In this document: positions 33,928-45,551 of the stretch, one piece after another | Layout of the letters: every line of letters begins with the position of its first letter | Position numbering within the stretch: position 1 is the stretch's first letter | From: Melampsora larici-populina 98AG31 | Lineage: Eukaryota > Basidiomycota > Pucciniomycetes > Pucciniales > Melampsoraceae | Assembly (NCBI RefSeq): GCF_000204055.1 | Contig: NW_006768796.1 | Coordinates: 955,608 to 1,019,607, forward strand | Direction of reading: 5' to 3' | Length of the DNA: 64,000 nucleotides | Notes under the pieces: generated by a model | Seen by the model: the letters and a program-made list of their open reading frames with translations, nothing else | Databases searched by the model: none | Told to the model about the DNA's origin: nothing | Position numbers and translations under genes: made by a program

Positions 33928-34194
33928 TACAGAGTGAGGAGTCCAGATGATATTTTGTTAGGGCAAAATTCAATTTTTTTGACCCGGACCGGTCAAAAAA
34001 GCCCTTGGTCTGGGTTCAATTCCTGGCAATGGCAATTCTTTTGGCCTGATCGCCGGATATCCGTCGGATACTTTGTCCGGTTATCGGATCTGACAATTCT
34101 GGCGGATAAGAGCTGGTCTTTTTTCTAAAGTATCCGCCAGTTTGGTTGGCAAAGTGGGCTTATCCCACCAGATAGTTGCCAGGTGGCACCTTGA

Positions 34195-34726
34195 CTCTAT
34201 ACCTCTCTCTCCCCAACACTACCTCAATCTGACTCCTTGAGGATCTTTGACTGATCACTTGTCATTGTCTCTTTGGAGTCAGTCAGTCTGTAATTAAAAC
34301 ATGTACTTTGGTTCTAGAAAGCTTTCCACCACTTGTGTGGTGTAGACCTTCCAACTCACACCTTATAAAGGTATATAATAAATTCCTAAACCTTCCTTCC
34401 TTCCTCTCCTTCAGTGAGGACACTCAAAGTCCTTACAGTTACTTCCTTCATGGATATATCTTGCATTGCGTCCCTTGAGCAAGTGGCAAATATCCTGGGT
34501 TCTGAAAACTGTTGTGCACATTGGGGTGAATCTCTTATATACAGCTATGAAGAAGAATATGTGTGACAAGGGAGTATAGTAAATTGACCCTTGACAACCC
34601 ATTACAACAAATAATTCATCTCCTGCCATCTGCTTCCAACAGATATTTGATCACAGAGGTAGCAAAAACCTTGAAGTTGTTTTACATGCACTTTCACACC
34701 ACACATGTTGTGGTAGAAAAATCAAG
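34195..34726. other. Gene-free; LTR-like character
   Basis: Contains a TATAAAGG box and a tail reading AAAGTCCTTACAGTTAC, as seen in rust retrotransposon LTRs, but no matching second copy or short inverted ends. Probably a solo-LTR remnant. Confidence 0.25.
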
Positions 34727-34960
34727 TCATCTCTTAACAATCTGAGAGCCACAGTTGCAAGTTTTGGGTATAGGGTTGTTTGATTGACACCAAGTCTGAC
34801 ACTCCATCTCAGAACAACTCATATCTACGTCAACATTAACCAATGCTTCATCAGCTGATATGATTCCTTTTTCGCTCTTGGAATTCTTGATCATGGCACC
34901 AAAAGATTGATTGACTGATACAAAGATCACAAAGATGGTGGCAATGATGCTGAGATTCAT
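34727..34960 (-). CDS. Small secreted Cys-rich protein, 77 residues
   Basis: Single exon, ATG 34960 to TGA 34727. Residues 1-21 form a classical signal peptide (hydrophobic run ending QSFGA). The mature part is short, with five cysteines packed in the last ~30 residues in the order C-x4-C-x3-C-x9-C-x-C. The CxxxC plus CxC spacing resembles the cysteine-stabilised helix/strand core of defensin-like proteins, but one cysteine of the usual six is missing and no activity can be claimed. No intron is needed. Candidate effector or surface peptide by analogy. Confidence 0.65.
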   Translation of the reverse strand: MNLSIIATIFVIFVSVNQSFGAMIKNSKSEKGIISADEALVNVDVDMSCSEMECQTWCQSNNPIPKTCNCGSQIVKR

Positions 34961-36390
34961 GATGAGATTTCTAATTGGTTGAGCAAGGCTTAGTAATGTA
35001 ATATTGTGGCAAAGTTTAGGTTAATTATCTCAAAACTCACCAGAATGCTAGAGCAACAGGGTTTGAGAAATTGTGTGTGCGGGCAAAAACGGATAGTGTA
35101 TAAACCTCTCAAAAGGGCAAAGAAAGGGACCATAAAGTATGAGCTCAGTCTGTTTATAAACAATATCTCCAAAATTGGCTGAAAAAAATTGGTGAGAAAC
35201 ATACCCAGACAAGTGTGCAGGTTAGACAAATCACTCGATGAGATGATTGGATTGGATGGCAAATCATCATCAAAGTAGGCCACTTTTATATCCGTTGATG
35301 ACCGCCTGGGTCGATGTCTGTCCGACTCTTCCCGGTCATCAGGTTCTGGAACATGATGCTGCGTATGATAGCATCGCCTTATGCAGATTCAGATCGCGAT
35401 TGCTTTCAGCTGTGGACATCGTCGTGTTTTGGAAGGTGGAGAAGCTAGTTGTGGCCATATATGTTGATTTTCCTTTGAATTTTTGGTCTGCGCTTTCAGC
35501 ACGTAAAACGGCTATTGTCGACCATGTTTTGCATCGCGGAGAAGCTGAGTGGAAACCCGAGCGTGATGATGATCTAAAGAATGACAATCGAGCGAGTCAG
35601 TTTAATTTTTGTAACAAGCATCAACATGTATGTAATACAACATCAGGCTGGATAACACGATTTGCTGAGATGTGAGAGAAATGAGGTGGAGCCAACACGC
35701 GGAGCCGAATGATATATAAGCGAGTGGTTGATATACGGGGATGGGTATCACGCAGCCCCTTATTGGAAACACAGAGTGGTGTATGAAGCATTTCTTTTGA
35801 TCTTTCCCGCTCCGCTCAAATTGCGTAAGTCTTTTGGTGTCTGAGGTTTCTATTGGTTGACATTAACAGTGTGAGTGTCAGTGAAGACAGAAGGAAGCCA
35901 GAGGAAGCCCTCACCGCCGCTACAGAAACCAAATGGTCACATAAGTGTATTGATCCATGGTAAATATCAGGTCTTGAATGCGATGGAGAAAACGCCAATG
36001 GCAGGTTTTGAACACGATCGAGAACATAAATAGCAACAGATCAGTGATCATAAACCTGGAACATTTATCTCAATCGATTGACCTTCTCAATAGGATATCT
36101 AAACTTTCCTCAAATGCTGCTTCAACGAATCCTAGACTTGTATCCATCATCATCTTAAACCCGACCTTCTACATGTAAGTCTCATTCAAAAGAATCAAAA
36201 ACAAAACACTTCTAAAAGATCAATGAATATCGCTGGTTGTGGAGATCAGATCACCTGATTCAAATTCATCAGGTTTAACTCAAGTAATTGGCTTAATCCC
36301 CATACCTCGCCCATCTTGATTCATTTAGAAGATTTTGATCGATCTCAAGACAATTTAATTCATTGAGAAACTCTAATCTTTACGTTCTTA
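34961..36390. other. Unresolved coding-like fragments
   Basis: Minus-strand frames 35587-35339 (82 codons) and ~35350-34990 have coding-like composition; the latter includes a DDDLPSNPIISSSDLSNL segment. They do not join convincingly. A plus-strand frame ending at 36177 runs into a good GTAAGT (36176) after a helical NLEHLSQSIDLLNRISKL segment and may be an exon of an unrecognised gene. None is firm. Confidence 0.25.
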
Positions 36391-36543
36391 ATGACTTTTC
36401 TGGTTCAATTTGGATTGTTGATCGTCACAGTTTCACAAAAAGCTAACCTATTTCCTCATGTTTCTGAATCTACAGAAGGGGAAAAGTCTACGTTAAAACC
36501 AACACAGGATCCAGATCAGCAAGTGATAAAACATGAGGTTTAA
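36391..36543 (+). CDS. Tiny putative secreted peptide, 50 residues
   Basis: ATG 36391 to TAA 36541-36543. The first ~18 residues are hydrophobic (MTFLVQFGLLIVTVSQKA) and look like a signal peptide. The rest is a short charged, Glu/Lys/Pro-containing tail with no cysteine. It could be a complete peptide, or the last exon of a longer gene linked to the possible exon ending at 36175. Confidence 0.35.
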   Translation: MTFLVQFGLLIVTVSQKANLFPHVSESTEGEKSTLKPTQDPDQQVIKHEV

Positions 36544-37615
36544 TCAGTTGATGATCAGGAGTAAGTAGATTCATTGGGTAAATATCATTTGACAAAAAGC
36601 CTTCAGTAAAGTATTCAATCTGTTTGGATTTCAAATCACATCCTGTGTCAACTTGATTGTTGTATCATCAACTGAATTTTCAACTCTTGTTCCAAGATAC
36701 TTATATGCTATGTACCTCTTCAGTGAACTCTAACTACATTTGTTACTTGTCAAGTTCACTCAAAGTCTGGAGTATAGGACCTCAAGATAAGATCTGAACC
36801 CTTGAAATTTTCCATGCAAGCTCAAAATGGTATAAGCTGGACCTGTAATTCATACATCTTTTGTACTCAAAGGTAATTTCATTTTTTTCACTAGATTACC
36901 AGTCTGTTTCTTGAGAGACCTTCAACTTAACTATGGACATAGTTAAGATGTATTGACATGATTTTTGATCTGTATGTCATTTAGTACTACTTATACCACT
37001 TCACTCTGTACCATTCCTCAACACAACAACAATCTCAATGATTGAACTAAAAATTTCAATCTTCATAACATAAAGAGAAAGAGAATTAAGATTCATAGGA
37101 TTCTTTAGTTGTTTATCAAAAATGACACCTTTAATTAGTAGAATCATTTCATTGTCAGATTGAATTATAATTGCAATGTATGCTGATGATTTATAAAAAC
37201 ATCAAGAGTTGTTGAAGAATGAGGTTTTGGAACCTACAGGGTTTTATCAAGGCTGTACAGCTCCAGTTGGGTTAGATTCACACAAGGATGCTATTGGCAT
37301 TTTTCCAAAGAAAAAAACAGCAAGAAAAAATTCAAAAGAATCATCTGAGAAGACATTGTGTTGATTTGGTTTGGCTGTTTGTTGAATGCTTGGGTGTGAA
37401 TGTTTTGGGGTGATTTTCACAATAAAAATTGTTCACTGTTTTGATTTTCTTGAATATTTGTTTGTATCATATAATTATCTGCCTTGTTGTTCTTCTTGAT
37501 ATTGCACCCAATCCCCAAGCAAGTTGATGGTGAGATTTTTACTATATTTATTGAAATTGACTAATTGAAATCTATTAATGATGACCTGAGGCTGAATCAT
37601 ATCTTTTAGCTAATA
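36544..37615. other. Gene-free stretch
   Basis: AT-rich sequence without splice-supported frames or element ends. Confidence 0.35.
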
Positions 37616-37766
37616 AGGGTACAAAAACCTCCAAAACCCATATGATAAACCCAATATGAAAAACCTGTTCCAACCCATTTGATTTTTGGGTTTTTGCAGG
37701 AAAATTGTAAAATTCAAACTGGTTTGGACTGGTTTTTCATATGGGTTTTTGATGTTTGTGTACCCT
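37616..37766. mobile_element. 151-bp MITE, TA target, copy A
   Basis: Inverted ends AGGGTAC(A/-)CAAA... at 37616 and 37766, flanked by TA (37614-37615, 37767-37768). Whole-element palindrome with CCCATATG/CATATGGG subterminal blocks. Same length and terminal sequence family as the element at 60398-60549. Confidence 0.75.
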
Positions 37767-38065
37767 TAATTAAAAGGTTTACAATGCATGAGAATTGAAT
37801 CACATGAATCTCCATGCAGTAAAAATTGTCATTTTAAAACAAAGTAGTGAAAAAACAATAGCTCAACTTCACTCAAGCCTCAACCACCTGACATTGGTAT
37901 CCAATGTTGCGCAAACGTTATTGTGCAGCCTATGCACTTGATGAGGGGTGTAAGGATCAAATTTCAATTATGGTTACTACAAGGGACATATTTTTTGAAA
38001 TACTGTTAGTATTGAAAACTTGTACCCTCCAGAGAAAGTTTTAAAGCTGAGGACCTTTTGAGCAC

Positions 38066-38245
38066 AAGGATAATGATATCCTTGCGTACCGGAAGGGACA
38101 GGTGAAGGCTTATCCTGCCCTGTCTGCAATGGCCATGCTTGCCATTCCAGAAACCAGCTACCCTTCTGAGCATGTCTTTTCCAAAGGCTGTGCTGTCCTT
38201 CAATATGCAAGATTGTTACTCAACCCTGATATTACTGTTGAGTGA
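38066..38245 (+). pseudogene. hAT transposase C-terminal fragment
   Basis: A 59-codon frame with the dimerisation-domain pattern ALSAMAMLAIPETSYPSEHVFS and a following LLLNPDITVE. It ends at TGA where family members continue LLCLKDW. No upstream catalytic domain is found, so this is a truncated relic. Confidence 0.7.
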
Positions 38246-38439
38246 CTTCTGGGTTAGAAAATGGCACTGTGCCTTTGGTCTGGCCTATTTTGATGGATTG
38301 AATGAGTACATGGATAAATATTACAAATCATACATGTATTTGTATTACACACAATTTATGAAATTCAAACTATGTATTTGAAGTGCCCAGCACTGCTCAG
38401 CACTTTGCCTTGTCAACAAGCGTTGACTCTCTGCGCTAC

Positions 38440-38605
38440 CCCTCCCCTGACTTCTTCATGTGCACCAAACTGCGGGGGCTGCGGGGAATTGGCTCTGCTC
38501 CCGGCTCCCGCCCCCGTAATCCCCCGCGGGAATTTTCGTCCCAAAAACCATCCCGGATCCTGCCCTTGCAAGGGCGAGAGCCGGGGGCGGGGCGAACCCC
38601 TAAAC
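38440..38605. repeat. GC-rich palindromic block
   Basis: A sharp GC island of GGGGGC/GCCCCC blocks in AT-rich surroundings, with complementary segments (CGGGGGCTGCGGGG and CCCGGCTCCCGCCCCC) and a TTGCAAGG dyad. It resembles the GC-rich MITE interior at 14662-15213, but clear ends were not found. Confidence 0.35.
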
Positions 38606-38619
38606 ATAATCAAAAATTA

Positions 38620-40993
38620 AAGAAATGAGAGAGAAAAGAAAAAAAGAAAAAAAGAGAACTGATTTCAGTAATTCATGATTGTCTGGATTTCTTTTTATTT
38701 GCCTCTTCTGTGTATGTTCTTAAATTTTTATATCTTCCATTTTCTAAACAATATTTTGCTAATAATGTGAATCCTTGAGGTGTATCTAAGATTGTCTCTG
38801 TTGATGTTGTGTCAATTTTCAGTCTTTGTTGGTTTGATTTGTCTGTCTACAGACTTCACATTTATCTGAGTTTTCTTTATTTATCCTAAAGAAGTGAATT
38901 GACAATGACCACTTCTGAGTTGAAGGTATCAGGCCAAATGTGATGATAAGTTGCAAGCCCCCCCTCCGCAGACTCCGGGGGATGTTTCTGCGGTTGGTGG
39001 GGCTTGTGTTAAGCTAGGCAATCAAATGATTTAGGTTTTAAAGGCGATTTCATTCAATCAAGAGAAAAAAGAAAACCAGCCTCCGTGTCTCCTAGTTGTT
39101 TCCCCGCCTTGATGATAAATTGCACTTTCCCTACTTACCAAGTTTGATATGCGAGTATGTAAAAAATAAGGCCAATGTGCAGGCGAGGCACCACGTCGAT
39201 CAAATTCTGACTCGGGACATCTAAAGTTCGTCTTCCAAAGTTCATTATGTACATGGCAACTCAGGTTTCCACAGATTTGCATGGGCCACTGATATCTGTA
39301 TAGAACACAGAAAAATTATGTACGGAAGGTCAAACAGTCTGACACCGTCGGCGCGGAGTTCATGTTGGAACGGAGAAAATCATGCAGACTTGAGTTCATG
39401 AAGGTTCATGATTGCCAATTTTAAGTTTGTTCAAACCAATTCAAACAATACAATCAAAAATCTCTATTTTTTTGGACAACTTTATGGCAGCAAAAAAAAT
39501 AGGGTGGCGCAGCAAGTAACCCAACCGTCTGTTGGTCATCTGTTCAAATATTTCTCCAACTCGCCAGCCAAAAGCCTCTGGTAGACCAATGAGGTTAGCC
39601 TGAGATGCCTGTCACAGATGGCACTGCCCCAAAACTTGGCTGCCTATGAAAAAATTGTGTTGGTTGAGGCAGCTGGACACGGGATAAACCTGTGATATCT
39701 CAGGAGCTCTAGCTCAAACCACTTTGGGTGACTTTGATGGTCTTCGTGTGGTGGAATCCTATGTCGGCCAAAGCTGATCAAATCGTCGCCCAAGCCCTAC
39801 TGATAGCATTTGAGGAATTTCAGCGGGATCTGATAAAGCCTATCTACTTTCCTCTATCCCAAAGCAGAAATAAATGTGTAAACTCAAAACAACCCAACTT
39901 CTTGAGACTACAAGAAGATAACCTTTTTGGCAACTTGTTGGATATTCCTGCTTGGAGGCTCAGTTCAAATACACAGACCTGATGGAATCTGTATAGGACT
40001 GTTAATGAGGCCCTTATGTGCACTACAAATTTTACATGCTTCACCACCTAAGTCAACAGACCATGACGTGTGAAATTCCACATTGTAGTCAAGCTCACAA
40101 GAGACTTAGACCTGCTTACTGGTGTTGAGCACACAAGGCCCTTGGTGGCAGAGTTTTGTATCAACGGAGCATTTTTTGTTTGATTATCAAATTAATCACA
40201 ATGAAGGTATGTTCAAGTTGGCCAACTGGTACATTCACTGACACTAAACTGGTCTTTTGGAATATCCAGTTTTCATCTCAGTCCAAATCCACTCCAAATC
40301 TCAAGATACAAACCTTTGAGATGTCAATAGGGAGTGAAGAAGTCCAGTGTAGATTGGATTTCAATTCTGGAGGTCACACTTGAACTTTCCTGATAGGCTA
40401 TAAATGAATATTTCAAAAGAAGAAAAAGAAGACAAGGAAGGGTATCAAATATTTACAACAGTACCTTGTAGAAAATTGGTCCAAAATGTTATGAGTTCAG
40501 GAAATATGGCAATCACAATATACACATGACACATTTTAGCAGGAAATCTTTCACTAGACCCATTTGTGTATGTACTATGTATGTCCCCTACCCAGATTGC
40601 AATCTAACTAGAAACCATAGGCACCCTTCATAACTATAACCCTAGACCCAGACTCCTGGTCTTGGCCCTGAAACCCAGCCTACAAGACAGATGTTTGGTG
40701 GGAATTTAAAGATGAAAATTTCAGAATCAGTGTTGATATGATAAATATTTACTTGATCTTATACATTCATGAATTTTCTCTATATATAGCCATAATTACA
40801 AGGAATTATAGGATAACCACACATTTAGGATGATCAACTTCAATACATATTTTGAGCCAAGTTCTGAATTGCTGCTTGCCTTGGGTTTATCTTCAATCTT
40901 TCTTGTTTTTTTTCTTTTCCTGCCAATTTCCAGTTCATTAGTCCATGATCAGATTGTAGAATCATTGTTATGGAAGTCAGGATAAACAGGGAG
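38620..40993. other. Gene-free stretch
   Basis: Several short open frames (e.g. 39728-39982) have no domain or splice support. A tRNA-like A/B-box pair near 39500-39545 does not fold. Probably old repeat sequence. Confidence 0.3.
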
Positions 40994-41676
40994 TTAATTT
41001 TTTGTCATGTCCTCCTCTGATCTGAATTTCTTTTGCCATGTAGATATTCTGCTACGTGGAAGCCCTAAGACTGCAGCAACTTTTTTTTGAGTGTCTCCAC
41101 TTTTTTGGTAATATTCCACCACTGCTTTCTGGACCTCTTCAGGGTACTTTGTCACTTTAAGATCTGAATGGAGAGTTTTGCTTGACAGGAAGGATTCAAT
41201 TCCATCAGGTGTTTCTTCTGCCTTTAACCAACTTCTAAGAGTGGTATTGTCGATATGAAACATTCTTGATGTCTCTGTGATGTTACGGCCATGTGTTTTG
41301 TGCCATTCAACCACTTCCTTCTTGAACTTTTGGCGCTCCTCAATGTAGTTACAGAAATCCATTTTTCCACCACTTCCATTGTACTGCCTCATCCAAGCAG
41401 ATATAGTAGATTCAGTGATATTGTAATGTGCTGCGGCAGCTGCCTGTGTCTTAAAGTCCCCACATGACTCAACCACCATCTTCTTGAACAAAGGGGGGTA
41501 CTTGGTTTGGGTATGTACTCCATTTGAAAGCCTTCCTTGATTTTGGGCCTTTCTCACAACAGAGATCAATGCAAGTAATTCCTTGGATAACTGGTCTTGT
41601 TCAGCATCTCTCATAGGTGACTGTTCTTTCTGTGAAGTTGACTCCAAGGTTGTTGGTAAAGTTTCTTGCCGTAGAA
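40994..41676 (-). CDS. Triple helix-turn-helix DNA-binding protein or C-terminal exon
   Basis: Open from 41676 to the stop at 40994; the first ATG is 41611. Three similar ~45-residue segments follow each other: residues ~50-95 (FKKMVVESCGDFKTQAAAAA...ISAWMRQY), ~105-150 (FKKEVVEWHKTHGRNITETS...LRSWLKAE) and ~165-210 (VQKAVVEYYQKSGDTQKKVA...ISTWQKKF). Each has the K-x-VV-E...A/T...I/L-x-x-W-x-(K/R) pattern of Psq/CENP-B/pogo-type helix-turn-helix domains found at the N-termini of transposases. No catalytic domain follows. It may be an independent gene, or exon 2 of the gene starting at 42404: a 79-bp GT-AG intron (41755-41677) joins the two in frame. Confidence 0.65.
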
Positions 41677-41755
41677 CTAAATAAGCACACGGGAATGTGT
41701 AAGAATCAACCCGTCAATATGGGCTCAATGCAGCAACGCAGAACTCAAGAGCGAC

Positions 41756-42404
41756 CTTTTGATGCAATGCGAATCCTTTCAAGCTTACCACTCGCGATTG
41801 ATTTCTTGCGCCCCGTTGATCCTTCAAGAACGGCTTTGCGTTTCTTTGGTCGGCTCAGACCCTCATGTGCTCTGGACTCCGAGCGTAGTTTCTCAGGACT
41901 CTTCGTAGATGATGATAATCCCTTAGATTCAGACATTGAATCACTCTTCTCCAATTCTTCATTTGAACGATAGATCTGTGCCAGTGGACGCATCTTGATC
42001 TTACTTTCTGATGTCCTACGAGCCGCTGGTTTTCTAGGAGACCTACCCTGGGTACCACATTTTGTCCTTTTCATTGAAGGTTCTGACGTTTGGACATTTG
42101 AGGCCAAGGCGGTAGAAGCCGAGTCGTTGACCGCAAAGGCCCGCAGATCTGATTTCGGGGTGCTGTTGCTAGAATCGATGATATTTCCGTGCATGTCACC
42201 AAGTACTTCTTCTTGGCCTTCGCGCCTAGTGTCCATGTGAATGTGTTCCTCTGGGAGAATCTCTGGTGCTAAGTTCAGGTCAATCCCGGACATGCTACCG
42301 CGCATGCCTCTGACGGCCTTGATTGCGTTGTCCTTTGTAGCCAATACATGAGGTGCGATACAGAATAGAACAAGAATGAAGAGTTTTCTCCAATCGACCG
42401 TCAT
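41756..42404 (-). CDS. Secreted protein with EAR-like motif and basic patches
   Basis: ATG 42404. Residues 1-22 are a good signal peptide (LFILVLFCIAPHVLA). Shortly after comes SGIDLNLAPEI, matching the DLNxxP form of the plant EAR repression motif. The rest is hydrophilic and Ser-rich, with basic clusters at ~115-130 (SPRKPAARR) and ~185-200 (RPKKRKAVLEG, RKK) that look like nuclear-localisation signals. Unspliced, it ends at TGA 41745 (219 residues). Spliced at 41755 (donor GTCGCT, weak) it continues into the triple helix-turn-helix exon for about 443 residues. A secreted protein with nuclear-targeting and repressor motifs fits an effector acting in host nuclei. That is inference. Confidence 0.6.
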
Positions 42405-43094
42405 GATAAATCACAATGGTGTCCTGAGGTGAAATCTATTATTTCTAGGGCGATGAAGTCTGTTTGCTTGTGGGGGCCAAGTATTTATCAAATGCCAGCC
42501 TTTCACGCTCAATGCTTCCGAATTGAAAAATGTGAAGCAAGTGAGATTTTGATACACCAACGGACAAGAAATTTGTTTTGTATTCAGATATTGGCCAGCA
42601 TGTGACAGGACTTGAACCATTTTGCATGCATTGCAGCTGCGCAGAGTTGACTGAGAAGCCTAAATATAGCTCTCCAAAGAAAAGTTTGTGCACAAGTTTT
42701 AAACCAACCATCTCTGGCGTGTCTCGGTGCCATTATTACAAACTGAGCATTCAATCCTATTCGACCTCTCAACTTTGAGGCGCAGACCTAGCATGTTCGT
42801 TCTTCCATGATGTATATGACGGCTCGTGATGCATTTGTGATTGTTGTCTATTTCCTGGAACAAACAATGTGAGTTGGAAATAGTAGTGTGATAAAGTTGA
42901 AGAAAAGCTGGCATGCGATGAGGGCCCCGGGGTGAAGTAAGCTGTGGGGATGAAGTGTTGTATTTCAAGTGATATGTGGTTTTGGATTATGTACATAATA
43001 ACTTGCTGTGGCAGCCTCAGCCTGGCTCGCGATGATTCATCGATGACCAAGCCGTTCAGCTATCAGTGACCGAAGCGCAAAACTCTCAACGTCT
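42405..43094. promoter_or_regulatory. Shared divergent promoter region
   Basis: 690 bp between the secreted-protein gene (minus) and the Bem46-type gene (plus), which start in opposite directions. No clear TATA box or named operator was recognised. Short open frames here look random. Confidence 0.4.
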
Positions 43095-44431
43095 ATGAAT
43101 CCCTTAAATATCCCTGGTATGAGGACTCTTCTTCGCTTCAGTTGGACCCTCATCAAAGCCGGCACAACCATGGCTGCCCTCATCGCCCTCCTGTTGTTGG
43201 TTTGAAGATGCTGAAGTTTATACGATTCTTCTCTAGTATACTTACTGACGTTGGTTTCGAAGATACACTTTTCAGAATAAGATGATTTATCCGAGTTCGA
43301 TGCCACCTGGATCTCGAGAAGTGGTTCCGGATCCCGATCAATTTGGAATGAAAGATTGGGAAAAGATCGAATTGGTTTCAGCAGATCAAGTCAAGACTAA
43401 AACATTTGTGATCTTAGCAGCCAAAAAAGGTTCGATATCAGAAGAGGGGAAGCTTTTGAATGACTGGAGACGAAGTCGACCTACTGTTTTCATGCTTCAT
43501 GCTAATGCCGGCAATGTGGTAAGGGTTCAAAGTGTGTTATTCTTTCGTTTCAAAACAAAGACTGATTTGATCGATCTATTTCCTCGATCGCAGGGTCACC
43601 GCTTACCGATAGCCAAAGTGTTTGTTCAAAAGTACCACTTTAATGTGGTGGCCATCTCATACCGAGGCTATGGCCATTCATCGGGTACACCTTCCGAAAA
43701 AGGGATCCTTTTGGACTGTCAAACTGCTTTTGATTACATCAAGTCTCACCCTATCTTAGGAAACACCCCACTCTTTCTTTACGGTCAAAGTCTAGGAGGA
43801 GCAGTAGCTGTCGCATTGGCATCTGAATCTGTTAATCATGGAAAGGTGTCAGGGGTCATTTTGGAGAACACATTCGCAAACATGGTACATTCTCGTCTCA
43901 GAGTTTCCTCAGACATCCATCAGTCTTGAGCACATACACTGACAGTTTACTTGTAATTTACCTTTGGTTTTCTACTCACCCCCTTTTTAGCGCAAACTGA
44001 TCCCATCAGTGATGCCTTTCATAGCTCCATTTTCGTTTCTATGTCATCAAACATGGGCTTCAGATACACGAATCCTCAATCTTAAATCAGCTAAAAATTC
44101 GACTCCATTCTTATTCCTATCTGGGTCAATGGATGAACTCGTACCACCTGATCATTTCCGTGCTCTTTATGATGCTTGTCCATCAAGTCTTAAGATTTGG
44201 AAAGAATTCCGTAAAGGAACACATAGTTCGTATTGCATCAAATTATCTCTAATGAAGCTCATTGAATGATAAAGATGGTTGATTATTCTTGTTTTCAACG
44301 CTCAATTTGAAATATGTATTGTTCACTTTTCGATAACAGATGATACATGCTTACAGGAGTCTTATTTCCCAATCATTGGGGAATGGGTTGAAAGCCATCA
44401 ATCGCCGAAATCCACAATTCATGAAAAATGA
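43095..44431 (+). CDS. Bem46/ABHD13-type alpha/beta hydrolase, five exons
   Basis: Exons 43095-43195, 43263-43518, 43594-43884, 43991-44225 and 44340-44431 (975 nt, 324 residues), all GT-AG and in phase. Residues ~15-35 form one membrane segment. The family pattern follows: MIYPSSMPPGSRE, HANAGNVGHRLPIA, SYRGYG, and the nucleophile elbow GQSLGGAVA (Ser). Then come ILENTF, the Asp site LSGSMDELVPP, and the catalytic His in KGTHND at the last splice junction. Bem46 proteins are conserved membrane-anchored serine hydrolases linked in fungi to polarity; the substrate is unknown. The first donor (GTTGGT) is unusual but is the only one that keeps the frame. Confidence 0.88.
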
Positions 44432-45551
44432 TGGTACTGTTGGTCGACCGAAACAGATCAGTAAAGAAGTCGAAAGGTTCAAATGAGAATGAGATACGGA
44501 GAACTAGATACAAATGGCTTCGACTTGCCGATCAACATTTTACTCACAATCATCGTACTCTTGTAAGTTCGACGCCATCTTCACTTTCCAAAATTCCTCT
44601 TTTGTGGACCTCAAGATTCGATGGACGCTGTTCGACTCAGCCTTTCAGAATTTTGTACACGCTAGATCCAATAAGTTTATACTGCTTTGTTGTAATTATA
44701 TGTTCTGAGTCATTATAATTAGCATCCCTCACATGTCATCTAGCAACCAAGAGGAAGGGGAATTCCTATGACAAGCATTCGATAGATCCTCAGTTTTGAT
44801 GGCTGCCGTGTAACGGGTCTCAGTTGGCCACACTTTTCCAATGATACTCTCATCCATGGAGTCAAACGGCTTATGTATATCCACAGGGAAGCTACAGGTA
44901 AGTTCCATTGAGCTTCTGAGACGAATGATTGACGCCAAGTAAGGCGCTGCTTGGCATCATCCACCATCATCGCCCAAAAACGACTTTGGAAGACTTTTGT
45001 GGGTTGTTTCCATCGAGTGATGGCCGATTTTAGGCTAAATTGGGTTACATATGCACATACCTCAGGATCAAGCCCCAAGCTGATGATTTGGCGCTTCTAT
45101 TTCATCTACAGTTGACGCTACCACTTGATCTTTAGCTCACAACGGGCGGCTCTGCCGTACGGGCCGGCACCCCGTATGGAAAGCAACCGGAAGACGGAGT
45201 GTTGGTAACGGAAGTCTGCTGAAGTACAGAATTGAAAGTATGATTGGGTGATAGCTATGAGCCTGTGTAGGAACACGTCAACCATGTCTCCAAAGTCTTC
45301 CGAGTTTTTCAAGCCTGTTGAACTGGTCAGCAACCTGTTGTCATCCTATCAATTCTGAGCCACAGCCGGTCGATCACGACTTCCAAAGGCGGAACACCCG
45401 AATTGGAATATTTAAATGGAGACAGAGCCTTTGTCCCGTTTGACCTCAATTGGCACTCTGTGTTTGCCATTTGCAATCAACAATTGTTTTTCGAGCATCT
45501 GCATCTCCTTTCATTTCTTTGTCAATTGTGAATTTTATCGTTGCATCCGTG
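44432..45551. other. Intergenic; weak minus-strand frames
   Basis: Minus frames at 45333-45118 and 45078-44729 have some coding-like segments (DSMDESIIGKVWPTETRYTA) but no domain, and their joins are unclear. They would lie tail-to-tail with the hydrolase gene. Confidence 0.25.

Larger units (their letters stand above)
26184..34194. mobile_element. hAT element, 8.0 kb including nested insertions
   Basis: Inverted termini TCAAGGTGCCACC at 26184 and 34194, with a perfect 8-bp target duplication CTCTATAC (26176-26183 and 34195-34202). Subterminal regions at both ends carry repeated TATCCG(G/C) motifs. It encodes an hAT transposase on the minus strand and contains a 3.4-kb element (28388-31757) and a Tc1 element (32597-33927). 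Without these it is about 3.3 kb. Confidence 0.85.

Noticed and set aside
35247..35675. 142-codon plus-strand ORF
   Set aside because: No domain and no splice or leader evidence; the complementary strand looks at least as coding-like.
39495..39560. Possible tRNA or SINE head (GGTGGCGCAGC...GTTCAAAT)
   Set aside because: Boxes are weak and no acceptor or anticodon stem can be paired.
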